From Glutinoglossum americanum (taxonomy: Eukaryota; Ascomycota; Geoglossomycetes; Geoglossales; Geoglossaceae), in contig JAGHQL010000097.1 of assembly GCA_020080175.1 (NCBI GenBank), positions 1-64,000 of the forward strand: 64,000 nt of DNA. Reading direction: 5' to 3'. Shown here piece by piece: positions 32,948 through 43,837 of the stretch. The notes beneath the pieces were generated by a model. That model did not search any database. It was not told the DNA's origin and was given only the letters and a program-made list of their open reading frames with translations. A program made the translations under genes and the position numbers. Numbering within the stretch: the stretch's first letter is position 1; every line of letters starts with the position of its first letter.

Positions 32948-34159
32948 ATGCCGCGTCGTCGACGGCCTTTAATGCTTGCCACTATCGGGGCCTTAATTAT
33001 TTACCTTTTCATCTTTCGGGATAGCCGGACTGAGGATTCCTTTCAAGGGAGAGGTTCCGTAGGCCGGTTCTTCGGCCTTGAAATTCTCCCCTTCCCTCAA
33101 CCCGCCGGAGAACCGGCACCTCAATATCCCCAATGGAACTTTAGTGTCGTGGCGCCGAGTTCTGGGTCAAACTACACTCGTACGCTTGTGATTCCTCGTT
33201 TGAGGTCTGAAAGTGTCTCTTGGATAGAAGAGGAACTTCCTGGCCTCGACACCGCTATATACGTGGTAAACGACCCCGACGCGCCGCTTCACCCTCCCAA
33301 GAACAAGGGTAATGAAGCTATGGTCTACCTAACCTACATTATTGACCATTACGAGAACCTCCCAGACATCGTGATCTTCATGCATGCTCACCGTCTCAGC
33401 TGGCATAACAATGACATCCTTGGCAATGACGCTGCAGAGATGATTAAGAGACTGAACAGCGAACACATCATGAGGCAAGGCTACGTGAATCTTCGATGCC
33501 ATTGGAAGCCCGGTTGTCCAGACTGGCTACATCCAAAGTCTCACGAAGATGATATCGTAAAGCAAGAGCAGCTTATGTTAGAACAGTCATGGCTTGAGCT
33601 CTTTCCTCTGGATCCACTCCCGTCTGTACTGTCACAGCCTTGCTGTGCACAGTTTGCTGTGTCTCGAGAACGCGTTCTTTCGGTTCCAAAAAGCCGTTTT
33701 GTTTATTTTAGAGACTGGCTTCTACGTACACCCCTTAGCACCTACATATCCGGACGAATTTGGGAGTATTCTTGGCAGTTTGTCTTCACCGGGCAGACAG
33801 TACTCTGCCCTGCTATGCATGTCTGCTATTGCGATGGCTACGGTGTTTGCTTCGGCGGAGAGGAGGAGTTCAACAGATGGTTCAAGTTGCGATATGAGAG
33901 CGCTCAACTTGCTTCTGAGGAGAAAGGCTGGCAACTCAGGAATGGAAAAGTGAAAGATGCAGAATCAAAGGGCTCGACCGGTGAACTCACATACTTCGAT
34001 TACCCAGAAGTGGGAAAGGACGATTACCTGAGAGATAAGATTAAGGCGATTAGAGACGAACTTCAAGCCATGATTGATGCTGCCGTTGAGAGGGGAACGG
34101 ATCCCAGAAATCGGGCAATGGAGGCAAATAGGGAATGGAAAGAAGGCGACGGATTTTAG
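32948..34159 (+). CDS. DUF3431 type II membrane protein
   Basis: Single exon, 403 residues. A basic start (MPRRRRP) precedes one hydrophobic segment at about 8-23 (LMLATIGALIIYLFIF), which makes a type II anchor with the bulk in the secretory lumen. Family blocks are YVVNDPDAPLHPPKNKGNEA, MVYLTYIIDHYENLPDIVIF, MHAHRLSWHNND, GYVNLRCHWKPGCPDWLHP, CAQFAVSRERVL and REYWE-like GRIWEYSWQFVFTG. DUF3431 proteins are common in filamentous fungi and look like Golgi glycosyltransferase relatives, but no reaction is proven. The sequence has several conserved cysteines and one possible N-glycosylation site (NYTR). Confidence 0.88.
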   Translation: MPRRRRPLMLATIGALIIYLFIFRDSRTEDSFQGRGSVGRFFGLEILPFPQPAGEPAPQYPQWNFSVVAPSSGSNYTRTLVIPRLRSESVSWIEEELPGLDTAIYVVNDPDAPLHPPKNKGNEAMVYLTYIIDHYENLPDIVIFMHAHRLSWHNNDILGNDAAEMIKRLNSEHIMRQGYVNLRCHWKPGCPDWLHPKSHEDDIVKQEQLMLEQSWLELFPLDPLPSVLSQPCCAQFAVSRERVLSVPKSRFVYFRDWLLRTPLSTYISGRIWEYSWQFVFTGQTVLCPAMHVCYCDGYGVCFGGEEEFNRWFKLRYESAQLASEEKGWQLRNGKVKDAESKGSTGELTYFDYPEVGKDDYLRDKIKAIRDELQAMIDAAVERGTDPRNRAMEANREWKEGDGF

Positions 34160-34508
34160 TCGATCTAATCAAACCGCTTTCCAAGCGTATATTGGGCATT
34201 TTAGGCATCTAACGGCATTGAGGATACCGCTCTAATACATCGAGAGAGCAGTGCATATCCCCTGCTCAAGTGAAGTGGCTTGTGTACAAATTCCAGGGGT
34301 TAACTAGAGAATTCCTGTTATCCTAGACTTCTTTCGTTCTTAAGGAGTAATGAGTACGCTGTATGATTTATATATATAGCATCTCGGGGCTGTCGCACGG
34401 ATAAGGAGTGAGCAAACACAGACTAAATCCTTTCTTCACTAGACGGAATATTCCGTCTCAAATCGTGCAAACAAACCCTCTAACTTTGTCAAACATCCAC
34501 CATTTGCC
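34160..34508. promoter_or_regulatory. Spacer with TATA box for the homeodomain-like gene
   Basis: The 349-base spacer carries TTTATATATATAG at 34367-34379, about 130 bases before the next start codon. Confidence 0.5.
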
Positions 34509-37500
34509 ATGGAGACCCTTCACGGCAACGAACCATGCAATTCGAATACTGCAAATGGCGAAGCCGCTATCCTAAATGCGTTCTTTAAGAAGGGGATGCT
34601 CACTGTTCATGCTGAACGGCTCGTTGACCTCGCGCTTCAGGAGCTTGGACTAGGAGCTCCTGGTCAGTGGACTGCAGATCGAGTAAAGGTTAGAGCAAAC
34701 TTGGTCTTCAACGTCCAAAGCTTCACGGCTGATAATAACAGGATTGGATTGAACACAAGAAGCGCCGGATAAGCCAACGGAACCAATTTGAAGAGGTCTC
34801 TGCGCTATCCGACGCGCTCAATTGGGCTGTCAAGTAGGCTTGTTTGTCCTTCGTATTTCATTCCATCCAACGCTGTGCGCCCGCGATGCAAACTTGCCGT
34901 TGCTGATTACATTGGTATGTTGCAACTAGGCATCCAGACCCAGATCCGTCAAATCCTGGCGAGAGCTTCCGTTGGATAGAGCCGGTGAACATTCAGCAAT
35001 CCGGACCTGAGGATTTCGGCCAAGGATTGAACTTCCGGTCGCAAATACCACTATCGACCATGTCTATTAGCGGCTCTTTCCCTGCAGCACACGAGTTCCA
35101 ATTGCAGCAGAACGGAGAATACCACCTTGGTCATACCGGTGACACTCAAGATGGCTTTGACGATCGGACAAACATCCCTCCTAGCACCTCTCAGATTCAC
35201 CCTTCGTTGCAAGGCTTGGATTTTAGCTCAGTGATGGGTTCAGGTCAATTATACCCAAGATGCACAGATTACTTCGAATTGACTAAGACGGTGGCTTCTG
35301 ATTCTTCTCTATATGCTCGTTATGTTGGTGCAAACAACAGCATTGGCGGATCCGATGTTTCTCTTAGGGCTGCCACAGAGACTACCACGGCTAACGTTTT
35401 GGACCGTAAGGCGTTTGCTTATCCGAGGTTGTGCAGTTACTAAGTTCTTTTAGACAATCACGCCTCAACTCAAAAGCTTGACGCTGATGCCCAGATGCTA
35501 CTCGACAATTTTGCAGCCTATGATAGAATGAGCAACAACGACAATACCCTGAACTCTACCAGGGGAATCAATGGAGCTCCACCTTCTGATGCGGAGAGCC
35601 ACGCAGCCCAGGGCGACCAGCTAGCAGGACTTCTCGAAGCTGTCACTAGTGCTGCCGGGCAGGAGGCTGCACAATTTCAGGTTCACGACAGAGCGGGTAT
35701 GAATTCAACTACTGGTCGCCCTAGGCGGACCACTCGAAATTCCCGTGTTTCTGCATCGCCGCAAGTCTCCCAGGCTAATGGCGGTACCACGAACACCAAC
35801 GGCAAACGAAAGCGCCAAACTAGTTCAAAAGCTGCTCAGAATGACGACAGTCAGCTAGATCAGTTGGAATTAATAGATGGTGACACACCCCCCTTTACTA
35901 GCCAGCGGTGGAAGAGGGCGGCGCTAGACGCGTCTCGAGGAGAAACGAGCGACCGCGATGGGGATGTTGATGGGGAGGCTGGAGACGATAATAATACACT
36001 TGAAATCCGAGAATTACCCCCGCAAGTTGCCATGTCAGATGCACGAGCTGCTGGTGTACATTCTGCAGCCGCCCTCTTTCGCCGGCCATCGGCGTCTAGC
36101 AAGAAATATACCCGCCCTCCAATGTCAAAACTCTTCTCATCACTAGAACTATCACCTGAAAACTTCCTGCATTTACAGGCGGCAGCGAAAGGATTCATGC
36201 TAGACAAGAACTACCCAGAACGCCAGGATTGCGTAGGGTCTAGGGGGAAGGGCGACACAGACATGGTAAAGCTTAGACTATACAACTGTGTTAAGGACTT
36301 TCTAGAGAAGGAAGGGAATGGAGAGAAGTTCTTCGGCAAGAATGTCGTGCCAGAGGGCAGCAAGAAGAGGAAATTTGTCTGGCCGGCGCAGAAGAATAGG
36401 TAAGTTTTTGCGCCCCCACCTAACTATCAACAGCTGAGCTTATTGCCCTAATCTAGGATTATCTCGTTAGTTACGCCACTCCTGCGGAGAATGGTCACGA
36501 ACGAGCGCCAACGCCAGTATGCTATAGAGACCCGCAAGGGTGGTGGTGCTGGACCGATCAAACGCAAATTCTCAGAAACTGAGACGCCTCCGAGAAATTG
36601 TTCGAGCGGTCCCTCAGAGCCTGGTTCATCAGCTGAGATGCATGAAGCTCTATTCCGGCGCCTCAGTGAACCTCCCAGTGGCGTACTAGTGAATGGCGGT
36701 TCGGGTGAGGATCCCCGCCCTGGCGTTGCTGACCTGGGTCTTATCTCAGGGCTATCGCAGGCGGACTGGAATGTTCTTGTGGCAACCGTGCAGGAACATT
36801 TCCATTATGGCCATCTTAACCACACTGGAGGAAATGGATGTAACAGCCAATGTGTCAACCAATTCTTTTATGATGTCTTTGTGAAAGAAATGGGATATCT
36901 CGAGAAGAGCAGTTGGTCGATGACAGGGAATGAGCATGTCGATGCAGACGCAAAGCAGGAATTGTGAGATTTTTAATAGCTCTAGGCTTGTGTAGAGGGG
37001 TGAAATAGCTAACTCTTTGATAGTGCTTACAAAATCGTGCAGGACTTATTCAGCGCCATTACCAGAAACTTTGAGGAGGGAAACGCTCAGCAAGATACCC
37101 TGATCAGGCAACCTCAGAGAAAGAAGCGCAAAACTGCAACACCCGCCGCCGCCGCTCCTACGAATACTCGCTCATCCGATCGCCAGCGCCAGAAAGGCTT
37201 CACCCAACCCACTCCACCCCACTCATCACACGAAGCAGGAACCCAAACCCTCACCCCTCCAGAGAGCAGTGGCCTCCTCGAATCAACCTCATCCGAGAAC
37301 GTCAAGCTCCAGATCAACATCATGAAAAACGAAGACCGCCAGCACCCGCCCTTCCATATCCATTCGAAAACTTGTCCGGATTATGAGAGTCTCCGGCGAA
37401 GCGCCCTACGTGATGTCTCAAGAGGAGGTAATGGATCCCACATACAAGTGCTTCTGGGGACGGGCCTGACGCCTGTTTCTGGAGACAAGGACTATGAGAA

Positions 37501-37570
37501 TGCTCTGAGGACGGTGCGGGAAACCGTGTGGATGGATAAAGAGCTTAAGGTCCTTGTATTTTTGTCCTGA
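34509..37570 (+). CDS. Large protein with homeodomain-like N-terminus, function unknown
   Basis: Six exons: 34509-34688, 34742-34833, 34930-35405, 35454-36399, 36457-36963 and 37024-37570, 915 residues, with phase kept at all five joins. Residues about 18-75 could form three helices (AILNAFFKKG, ERLVDLALQELG, ADRVKDWIEHKKRR). The last one resembles the DNA-contacting helix of homeodomains (VxxWFxNxRxK), but the consensus WF is WI and N is H. Long disordered stretches follow, including a basic NTNGKRKRQT signal. Two conserved-looking blocks come next, MSKLFSSLELSPENFLHLQA and the segment FVWPAQKNRIISLVTPLLRR. Then a Cys/His-bearing helix region appears (HFHYGHLNHTGGNGCNSQCV), and near the end PPFHIHSKTCPDYESLRRSA. 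A nuclear DNA-binding regulator is likely; the family is not recognised. Confidence 0.78.
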
Positions 37571-37734
37571 TAGAATTACTCGACTTCGGTGGTCAAGAAT
37601 TCCTCTTATATTCTATGTAAGTATGTATATATATGTCTATGCATACATCGAAGAAGCTAGGGTCTTTTGTGAAGAGAACCATGTGGTGTGTCGGATTTCT
37701 ACTCTTGTATGTACATATTGCATCATTAAGTTTT

Positions 37735-38340
37735 GACACAATTGCGCAATTTTATGGATAAACAAAGTTGGAAGAAAAATTTTGCGTCCATTATACTAAA
37801 TCAATTCTTACTTTGAGAGACTTATTAGTACTATATAGAAATTGTAGCCAATATGCCAAGATTTTTTCATATTATACCTAAACATGCTTATAGTATTATA
37901 ATACTTAGAAAACTAAGCTATCATATAATTAAATTAAAATAATATTAAAAAACTCAATAGTAACTTTTTCATAATTTGATACTTTTTAAAAACTTAATTT
38001 TCAAAATAAATAGTATTTAATATATATATTATAATTAATAATATAATATAAATATAAAAAAATTTACAAGTAATTTTTTATTATTTATTAATAATAAAAA
38101 CTATTTTCAATAAATATAAACTATTATAAACTTTTTCTTAACATTAATAATTAAAAAAATATTTAATTTTTATTATATTTTTTTTTTACTTTTCTATATA
38201 TTATATTAAAATTTTACTAGTTTATATATCTATATGAGTCATATTATAAAACTGATATATATATAATAAGTACATACAAAGCTAAGAGAATTCAAAACAA
38301 ATGAAATAGTTATTTTAAAATATAGATACTTTTCACTCCA
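37735..38340. repeat. Almost pure A+T block, RIP-like relic
   Basis: About 600 bases of near-pure A and T, rich in TA and in A or T runs, lie between sequence of ordinary composition; both edges are abrupt. No reading frame of note exists. Fungal AT blocks like this usually derive from repeats mutated by repeat-induced point mutation, and I infer the same here. The original element cannot be named. A nuclear copy of mitochondrial DNA is a less likely alternative. Confidence 0.6.
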
Positions 38341-41300
38341 TACCCCTATTTCGAGAGCCTGGGAACACTGGTATCGGGAACCCAAATAAAAGAGATGGCT
38401 GCAAACAGCCGAAGAAACCGGGGAATATTTGGGAACCAGACGCTTGTAAACGCCTTGACCGAAACCCGTGATTATGTTGAATTGTTTTTTCACGAACAAG
38501 GGAGTTTGGAAGGCGAGGCTCGGGACGAAAGCGTGGGACGACTCGCTGGATTATATTTAACGTTGATGCTCCTAGGTGGGGAGATGCAGTCGGCTAAAAT
38601 ATGGGGATGTCAGCTTTCAAGTCGCAAGAGATTAGACAAAGTCACTCAAGGTCGACTAGTGCTAGCCGACCAGGGGTCTATCTGCTACCCTTTTGTTCGG
38701 GCGTTATAGGCGTCCATATTCGGACTCCTAAGCTGTTCCATCTGGTAGTTCGAGCCTGCCAGGCGCAAGGTCATAAATCTTAAGGCTTGTAATGAGGGAC
38801 TGTTTCTTGTCCGGTTCGCTGCTGTTGCGCCTAAGGACTAGGACCTAGTTACCTAAGTTGCTTCCTGGAACTTTGATCGAGCAGGCTCGAAGTTCAAGGA
38901 CCAGGCTGGCTGGGGTTCGCCACATTAGCAGCACTACCCCAAATACCGGGGGCGCTCTGTTTGTGCCCGTAGTGGGGCGAAAAGCGAGGGCGACGATCCT
39001 GCTCGCGGATTAGATGGACCTTGGGTCGAGCCTTCTCCTGGAGCATGCCTCGATCCAACATCCTAACCACTCGCACTAGCCCAGCGGCTTTGGAGGCCAA
39101 TCGCAGCTCTCTCTGATGTGGCATATCGAACTCTAGGTGACCCTGGAGGCACTGCTTTGCTTTGGGCCAGACTTCAATTACATCTCGTCCCCCGGGATTG
39201 GCCCTCGGGCGAACAGTCGAGCCTCCGGGACCTAGAAGATAATCCTGCAACAGTGTCCCGGGTTGGGGGGTTTGGAAATAACGGGGATTCGGGAGGCCAA
39301 AGGCCAAGAAGCTATCAAGGTTTTTGAAGATTTGAAATAAAAGGAGTTGTGTCTAGAAGCCTGTGCATGGTGCGGCGGTGACCCGAGACAACGGCTGATA
39401 TTTGATTCGATCGAACGAACGGATGCTCCATGGTCCTAGGACATTCTAGACTGGGCTTAGGCCTTCGTTGCTAATTGAAAGACAGAGGGTTGAGACGTCA
39501 AATATAATAGGACGTCTGGGTAAAAATGGCAAGGGATTTCCCCATGAGTTTAAGGATGCAGCGTGGCTTTAGGCAGTTATCCCACCTACTTGGACGTGTG
39601 TTAGTGAGGTGTGATGATCAAATCGCCCACGTTTGCCTCATCCCACATGACGGGATGGCACAGCTAGACAGACGGGATTATGAAGCCCAATGAATTGCCG
39701 GAGTTATGGCGCCCCCGAGAAGAAAATCTACCTGAAGATTCATTATTGAGTAGTAGAACAATAGGCATAGGATATTAGAGATAGTTTGACGCTTGGGCTA
39801 CACTGGTTCCTGCCGCGTGGAGATGCGTTGCGAAAGAACAAGCTGCATTCGAAACATTCAGAGGAGACTTGATGACACGCATTGATATGCGGGTCGTGTT
39901 TGGATGGTTCATGTCTTAGATGTCTTAGATGGGGAGTTGAGCAACAGACCTTTCGTCAAACTGCCACGAGTTAGTTGTTCTATATGCTCTCACCGGTAGG
40001 TGTCTCCACTGCCTACTCAACGTTAAGTCCTGCCGGAATTGTGCACAGTAACCTGGTCTAGAACCAAAAACGTAGCTTCGAAAATTTGTCACCTAGGGTA
40101 TAGAAATGTCGCGTCAGGAGTGAAGTGTCAGTTGATTCGGCCACAATTATAATACGCAAATCAAGCTTAGCGATGGCTCGACAGGAGCAAACATCATCCC
40201 TCTGTTATTCTCCCGGCAAGTGCCTGCCACTTGCCGGCGTAAAACTCACTTGCTGTGAAGATGTTTTCTAGCTAAGGGGCATGAACCAGTTCAGAGGAGC
40301 TAAATCCACGCGGTGACGGCAATCGGCAGTAGAGCCCAGTCCTCTAGCCGTAAAGTCCAAGTCACCACCAAAATTCTCAATTAGGGGAACTGGGGCTAAG
40401 TCTATCATGGATATGGCCTAATTGCCGTCATAAATTGGAAAGTGAGCAGTCATTGAAATCTCCGGGGATGAGCATGGGAATCTTAGTATATTCTTCCGAA
40501 CTAGGTATAGCGGTCGAATTTTTGCAGTTTCTCAAAGTAAATAATCTGGGGAGTCTCGCTCAGACATGTTCCAAAGGACCGTCTTCTCGAAGAAAGGTGC
40601 TGTCGCAGCGCTTGATTACAGCCTCCCTTTCTATCCCGCCAGTGACTATAAGGCGAGGGGCAGTAGGCCACATGGTTAAGCCAACATCTGACCCCCTATC
40701 ATCACTTATTGTTATTTCTTGTGGGGTCCTTGATCTCATGTCCGGCATGAGGGATGTCCGTGAGGTGCACATGAATACAACACACCGAACATCTTTGTCG
40801 GATTTGCAATCGAGAAACTCTCCCCTTTGTTTGCTGGTGTCCATGAGACCTTTGCTTAGTTGTTCTGTCGACTCTTAATCGCTCAGAAAAGCTGGGTTTA
40901 CGACCGCTGGCAGCAGGTAAGCAAGAGCGGAGCGTGGCGGTTTTGAATTGCTCTGTAGCTGTAAGTAGTCTCTGTTAAGGAAAATGTGTCGGGTCAATGC
41001 TGAGATGGCGATATTATAGGCGATAACAGATCTGTTGTGGTGGTTAAGTTTGCTCGCGATATCGACCCTGGGGACTACTAGCTGGTTAGTTTTAATATCT
41101 CAGGCATCCAGGCCGTCAGTTTGGCCCTACGAAAGTTTATTGGGGTCGGCCTTGACTGACTCTTATGAGTTTAGGTGGAGCATTGGAGAAAAATTTGCCG
41201 AGCGGTGCATGCGCCTGCGCTGGCTAAAGAAGCATCTGCACGTTTCCTAGTGCGTAAGTGAAGAGATTGGACTTTTGGGAAGTCTGCGGTGAACGGTGGT

Positions 41301-41381
41301 AGGCCAGTCCCGCGAGGCGGTGAGGAAATATTCTTCTGCCTCAAGTAAACAGGACGTATCCATATTGGCTCGTGTAGTTCA
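38341..41381. other. Gene-free island, possibly degraded repeats
   Basis: Three kilobases of ordinary base composition without a supportable gene. The frames (104 residues at 38395, 137 on the minus strand at 39307, 147 at 40435) have no family signature and no splice partners. The stretch contains a perfect 10-base inverted repeat at 40213-40237 and a small tandem GTCTTAGAT duplication near 39915. It may be degraded repeat sequence plus the promoter of the Myb-like gene; I cannot identify a family. Confidence 0.4.
40213..40237. repeat. Perfect 10-base inverted repeat with 5-base loop
   Basis: CCGGCAAGTG at 40213-40222 is mirrored by CACTTGCCGG at 40228-40237, with loop CCTGC. It could form a strong hairpin in DNA or RNA. 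No gene flanks it closely, so its role is unknown. Confidence 0.7.
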
Positions 41382-43333
41382 ATGGGAGGTCCAGGGTTCA
41401 TTTTCGGAGAATCTGGGAACACAATGACAACTCAAAGCTGCCCTTGGGGTCGATATAGCGGCGATAGCAACAGCGAAATAGCACACTTGGAGATGCAGCC
41501 CAGTCCGGAAGCCAAAACGGTTACGCTTGGAGCGTCTCATAGCTGGGAAGATGGCTGGTGGCCAATCGAATCGGTAGTCGAGCAAGGTATTCCTCAGGTA
41601 AGAAAGAAACCCTATTCAGTGAGTACATGCTAGCCACTGACATGGAATTAAGAGCGATGTCATGCCTTGTATAGCGGATATTGGATTGAGCTCGGGGGAT
41701 AGCTGGCACCAGCCTCCTGCGAGCCAATCACAAAAGCGTACGTTGCCGAGTAACGAAAAACAGTGGGATAATCTTGCTAGAATAGGGCGTTTCTTGTACG
41801 ATTATCGGCAAGAAGACGTTGAGCCTGAGAGTAGCCAGTGGGCTTTGGAACCACAATACCACGGCCTGCCCACACCGGACATGCCTCTACAAGCAGGCGG
41901 GCATGATGTGAAGCTACGGTCTCAGCCGTGCTGTTTAAGACATTTCAGTCACACCGGGACGGCGCCAGAGAGGGCCAAATCAAGCATCGGTGATGAGATA
42001 TCTAACGTCTGCGACTCCAAGTCTGGCGCCCATAGTACCGATGATATCGGTCAAGACGTCTGGGAGACAAGTTCCAGTAGAGAATACAGTTGGTCTTCTC
42101 CCCTCACAATGCCCTATTCCATATTCGGAGAAGCGATTTCCCAGTGTTGTGACTCGAGCAGTCACGGCTCTAACAATGGCTGGTGGGATCAGAGACAGGT
42201 GGACGAGGCGGGTAGTCAATCAGTTGAGACAACGCCTCTATCAAAGCTTAACGGACTAGATTTTCCCCTGTTCTGTGGAAACTGGGTGGATGACTCCGTA
42301 GTCATTGGACAGCATTACGGCGACCATGCCGGGACCTCCGCGATATCGCCGGGATCACCGGAAGAATTTCAGAACCCGCCGGTGGGGTGCCTAGGGCTTC
42401 CGGAAGACTCTCTATACACAAATCCTGTCTGCATTGGTGAGGTTGCCTCTGAGAATGACGAGAAAGTCTCATCTTTTTTGGGCCAACATAGGACCACCGA
42501 TGGTACCTCAAGCCAATTAACAAACCCCGACCAAAAGGCTGTGTTTGCTAGTCCGGAACCTTGCTCTGTTAGCCGTTTTAGCATACGCCCTAAAATCGAT
42601 GGGACTCAGCACGATACATCATGTGTTTCTCCATGTCTGGATAGCCAAATGACCAGCTGCACCAAAACGGAGGTTCGGTATCAACAAAAACGACCTTTGA
42701 AGCAAGCTAGTGTAAGAACTTCAGTTCCAAAGCTTATACGTCCTAAGCTACCAAGTGGAGAGCGGAACTGGCGCTCATCAAGCCTCGGGTCGCGCACAGC
42801 GCCGACTCGGCGCTCACCACAGCGGAGCCGGATGAATCCAGATAGTCGGACAGCTCAGCGGAAAACCATGAAGGATCAGTTCTTAATAGAGTCGAAGCTT
42901 GCCGGAATGTCCTACAAGGAGATACGAGAGAAAGGGAACTTTAGTGAAGCGGAATCAACTCTCAGGGGGAGATTTAGGACCCTAACGAAAGAGAAGGGGC
43001 AGCGAGTTAGGAAACCGGAATGGGAGGAAAAAGATGTAATATCAATCACTCCGGAAATAATTGAGCTACTCAGGCTGACAGAAGTCCATTTAGATACGTC
43101 TTCTCCAACGGGCAGTAGAAGACTTGACAGCGACCTCGAGCCGAGTTCAAGCACTTAGTTCGCAGACTAGCAGGAACGTCAAGATACCATGGAAGCAGGT
43201 CGCGGAGTACGTCGCCAAGCACGGAGGCTCTTACCATTTCGGAAATGCGACATGCCGGAAGAAATGGGATGAGACCAAGAATCGCGGCTTGAGAGATGAT
43301 CCGCATGGGAAATCGAAGGATGAGGAGGGTTAG
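41382..43333 (+). CDS. Myb/SANT-like fungal DNA-binding protein
   Basis: Three exons: 41382-41586, 41675-43035 and 43094-43333, 601 residues. The N-terminal 370 residues are low-complexity and acidic. The C-terminus carries an ascomycete Myb-like module: DQFLIESKLAGMSYKEIREK, TLRGRFRTLTKEKGQRVRKP, EWEEKD and, after the last intron, IRLLQRAVEDL, KIPWKQVAEYVAKHGGSYHF and GNATCRKKWDE. The tryptophans in PEW and PWK and in KKW match SANT spacing. Without the intron at 43036-43093 the frame runs on to a false stop inside the domain; splicing restores the KD-IRLL motif seen in relatives. The start at 41382 is the first ATG of the frame, and 41424 is an alternative. It is likely a nuclear transcription regulator with unknown targets. 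Confidence 0.82.
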
Positions 43334-43837
43334 TCTACGCAAGGTGTTTGCAAGAACACTTGATCCAAATCTTCTCTGATCCTTTTCTCTTATTACTATC
43401 TGCGGTATCTATTTGCGGTCATGTCGCAAGTTAAAACTGAATACAATTATAGGATAGAGGTTCTAGTGCCGTTGTCAGTTCACGTGCTTAAAGCAAACTC
43501 ATCATAAGCTTGTTCGAGCTTGTCTTACTATTAGATAGTATCTCAATTACGCACTCGTAGAAAAAGCTAGCACCCGACTTTACACAGTAGCTAAAAGGTA
43601 GATTTCTGGTGATGAAGATAGTTTGACCCTTGGTGAATGATCCCTGCATTCCCAAATCGCTCTTTGAACAACACGGGACGCGAAACCGCGTGGCTCTACA
43701 CTTCGACTCTACTTTTACAAAGTTGGCGCCAAAGTTCCTGGATATCTTCCATGACTATCTTTGAAGCCATACGGCGGGATACTGACATCAATTTCGGTCC
43801 GATCAATTTGCAGACTCCAAGCTGCACTGGTTAATCC
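43334..43837. other. Spacer, no gene seen
   Basis: The 504 bases between the Myb-like gene and the next gene hold only short frames. UTR and promoter sequence is assumed. Confidence 0.4.

Noticed and set aside
38894-39307. 137-residue minus-strand frame, considered as part of an old retroelement
   Set aside because: No reverse transcriptase, integrase, protease or zinc-knuckle motif, and no terminal repeats were seen, so no family can be named.
40435-40878. 147-residue frame in the gene-free island
   Set aside because: No recognisable motif; composition looks random and the opposite strand is also open.
43036-43158. Unspliced continuation of the Myb-like frame ending in SSPTGSRRLDSDLEPSSST
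   Set aside because: It is intron sequence followed by exon read in the wrong frame; splicing at 43036/43093 restores the family motif.
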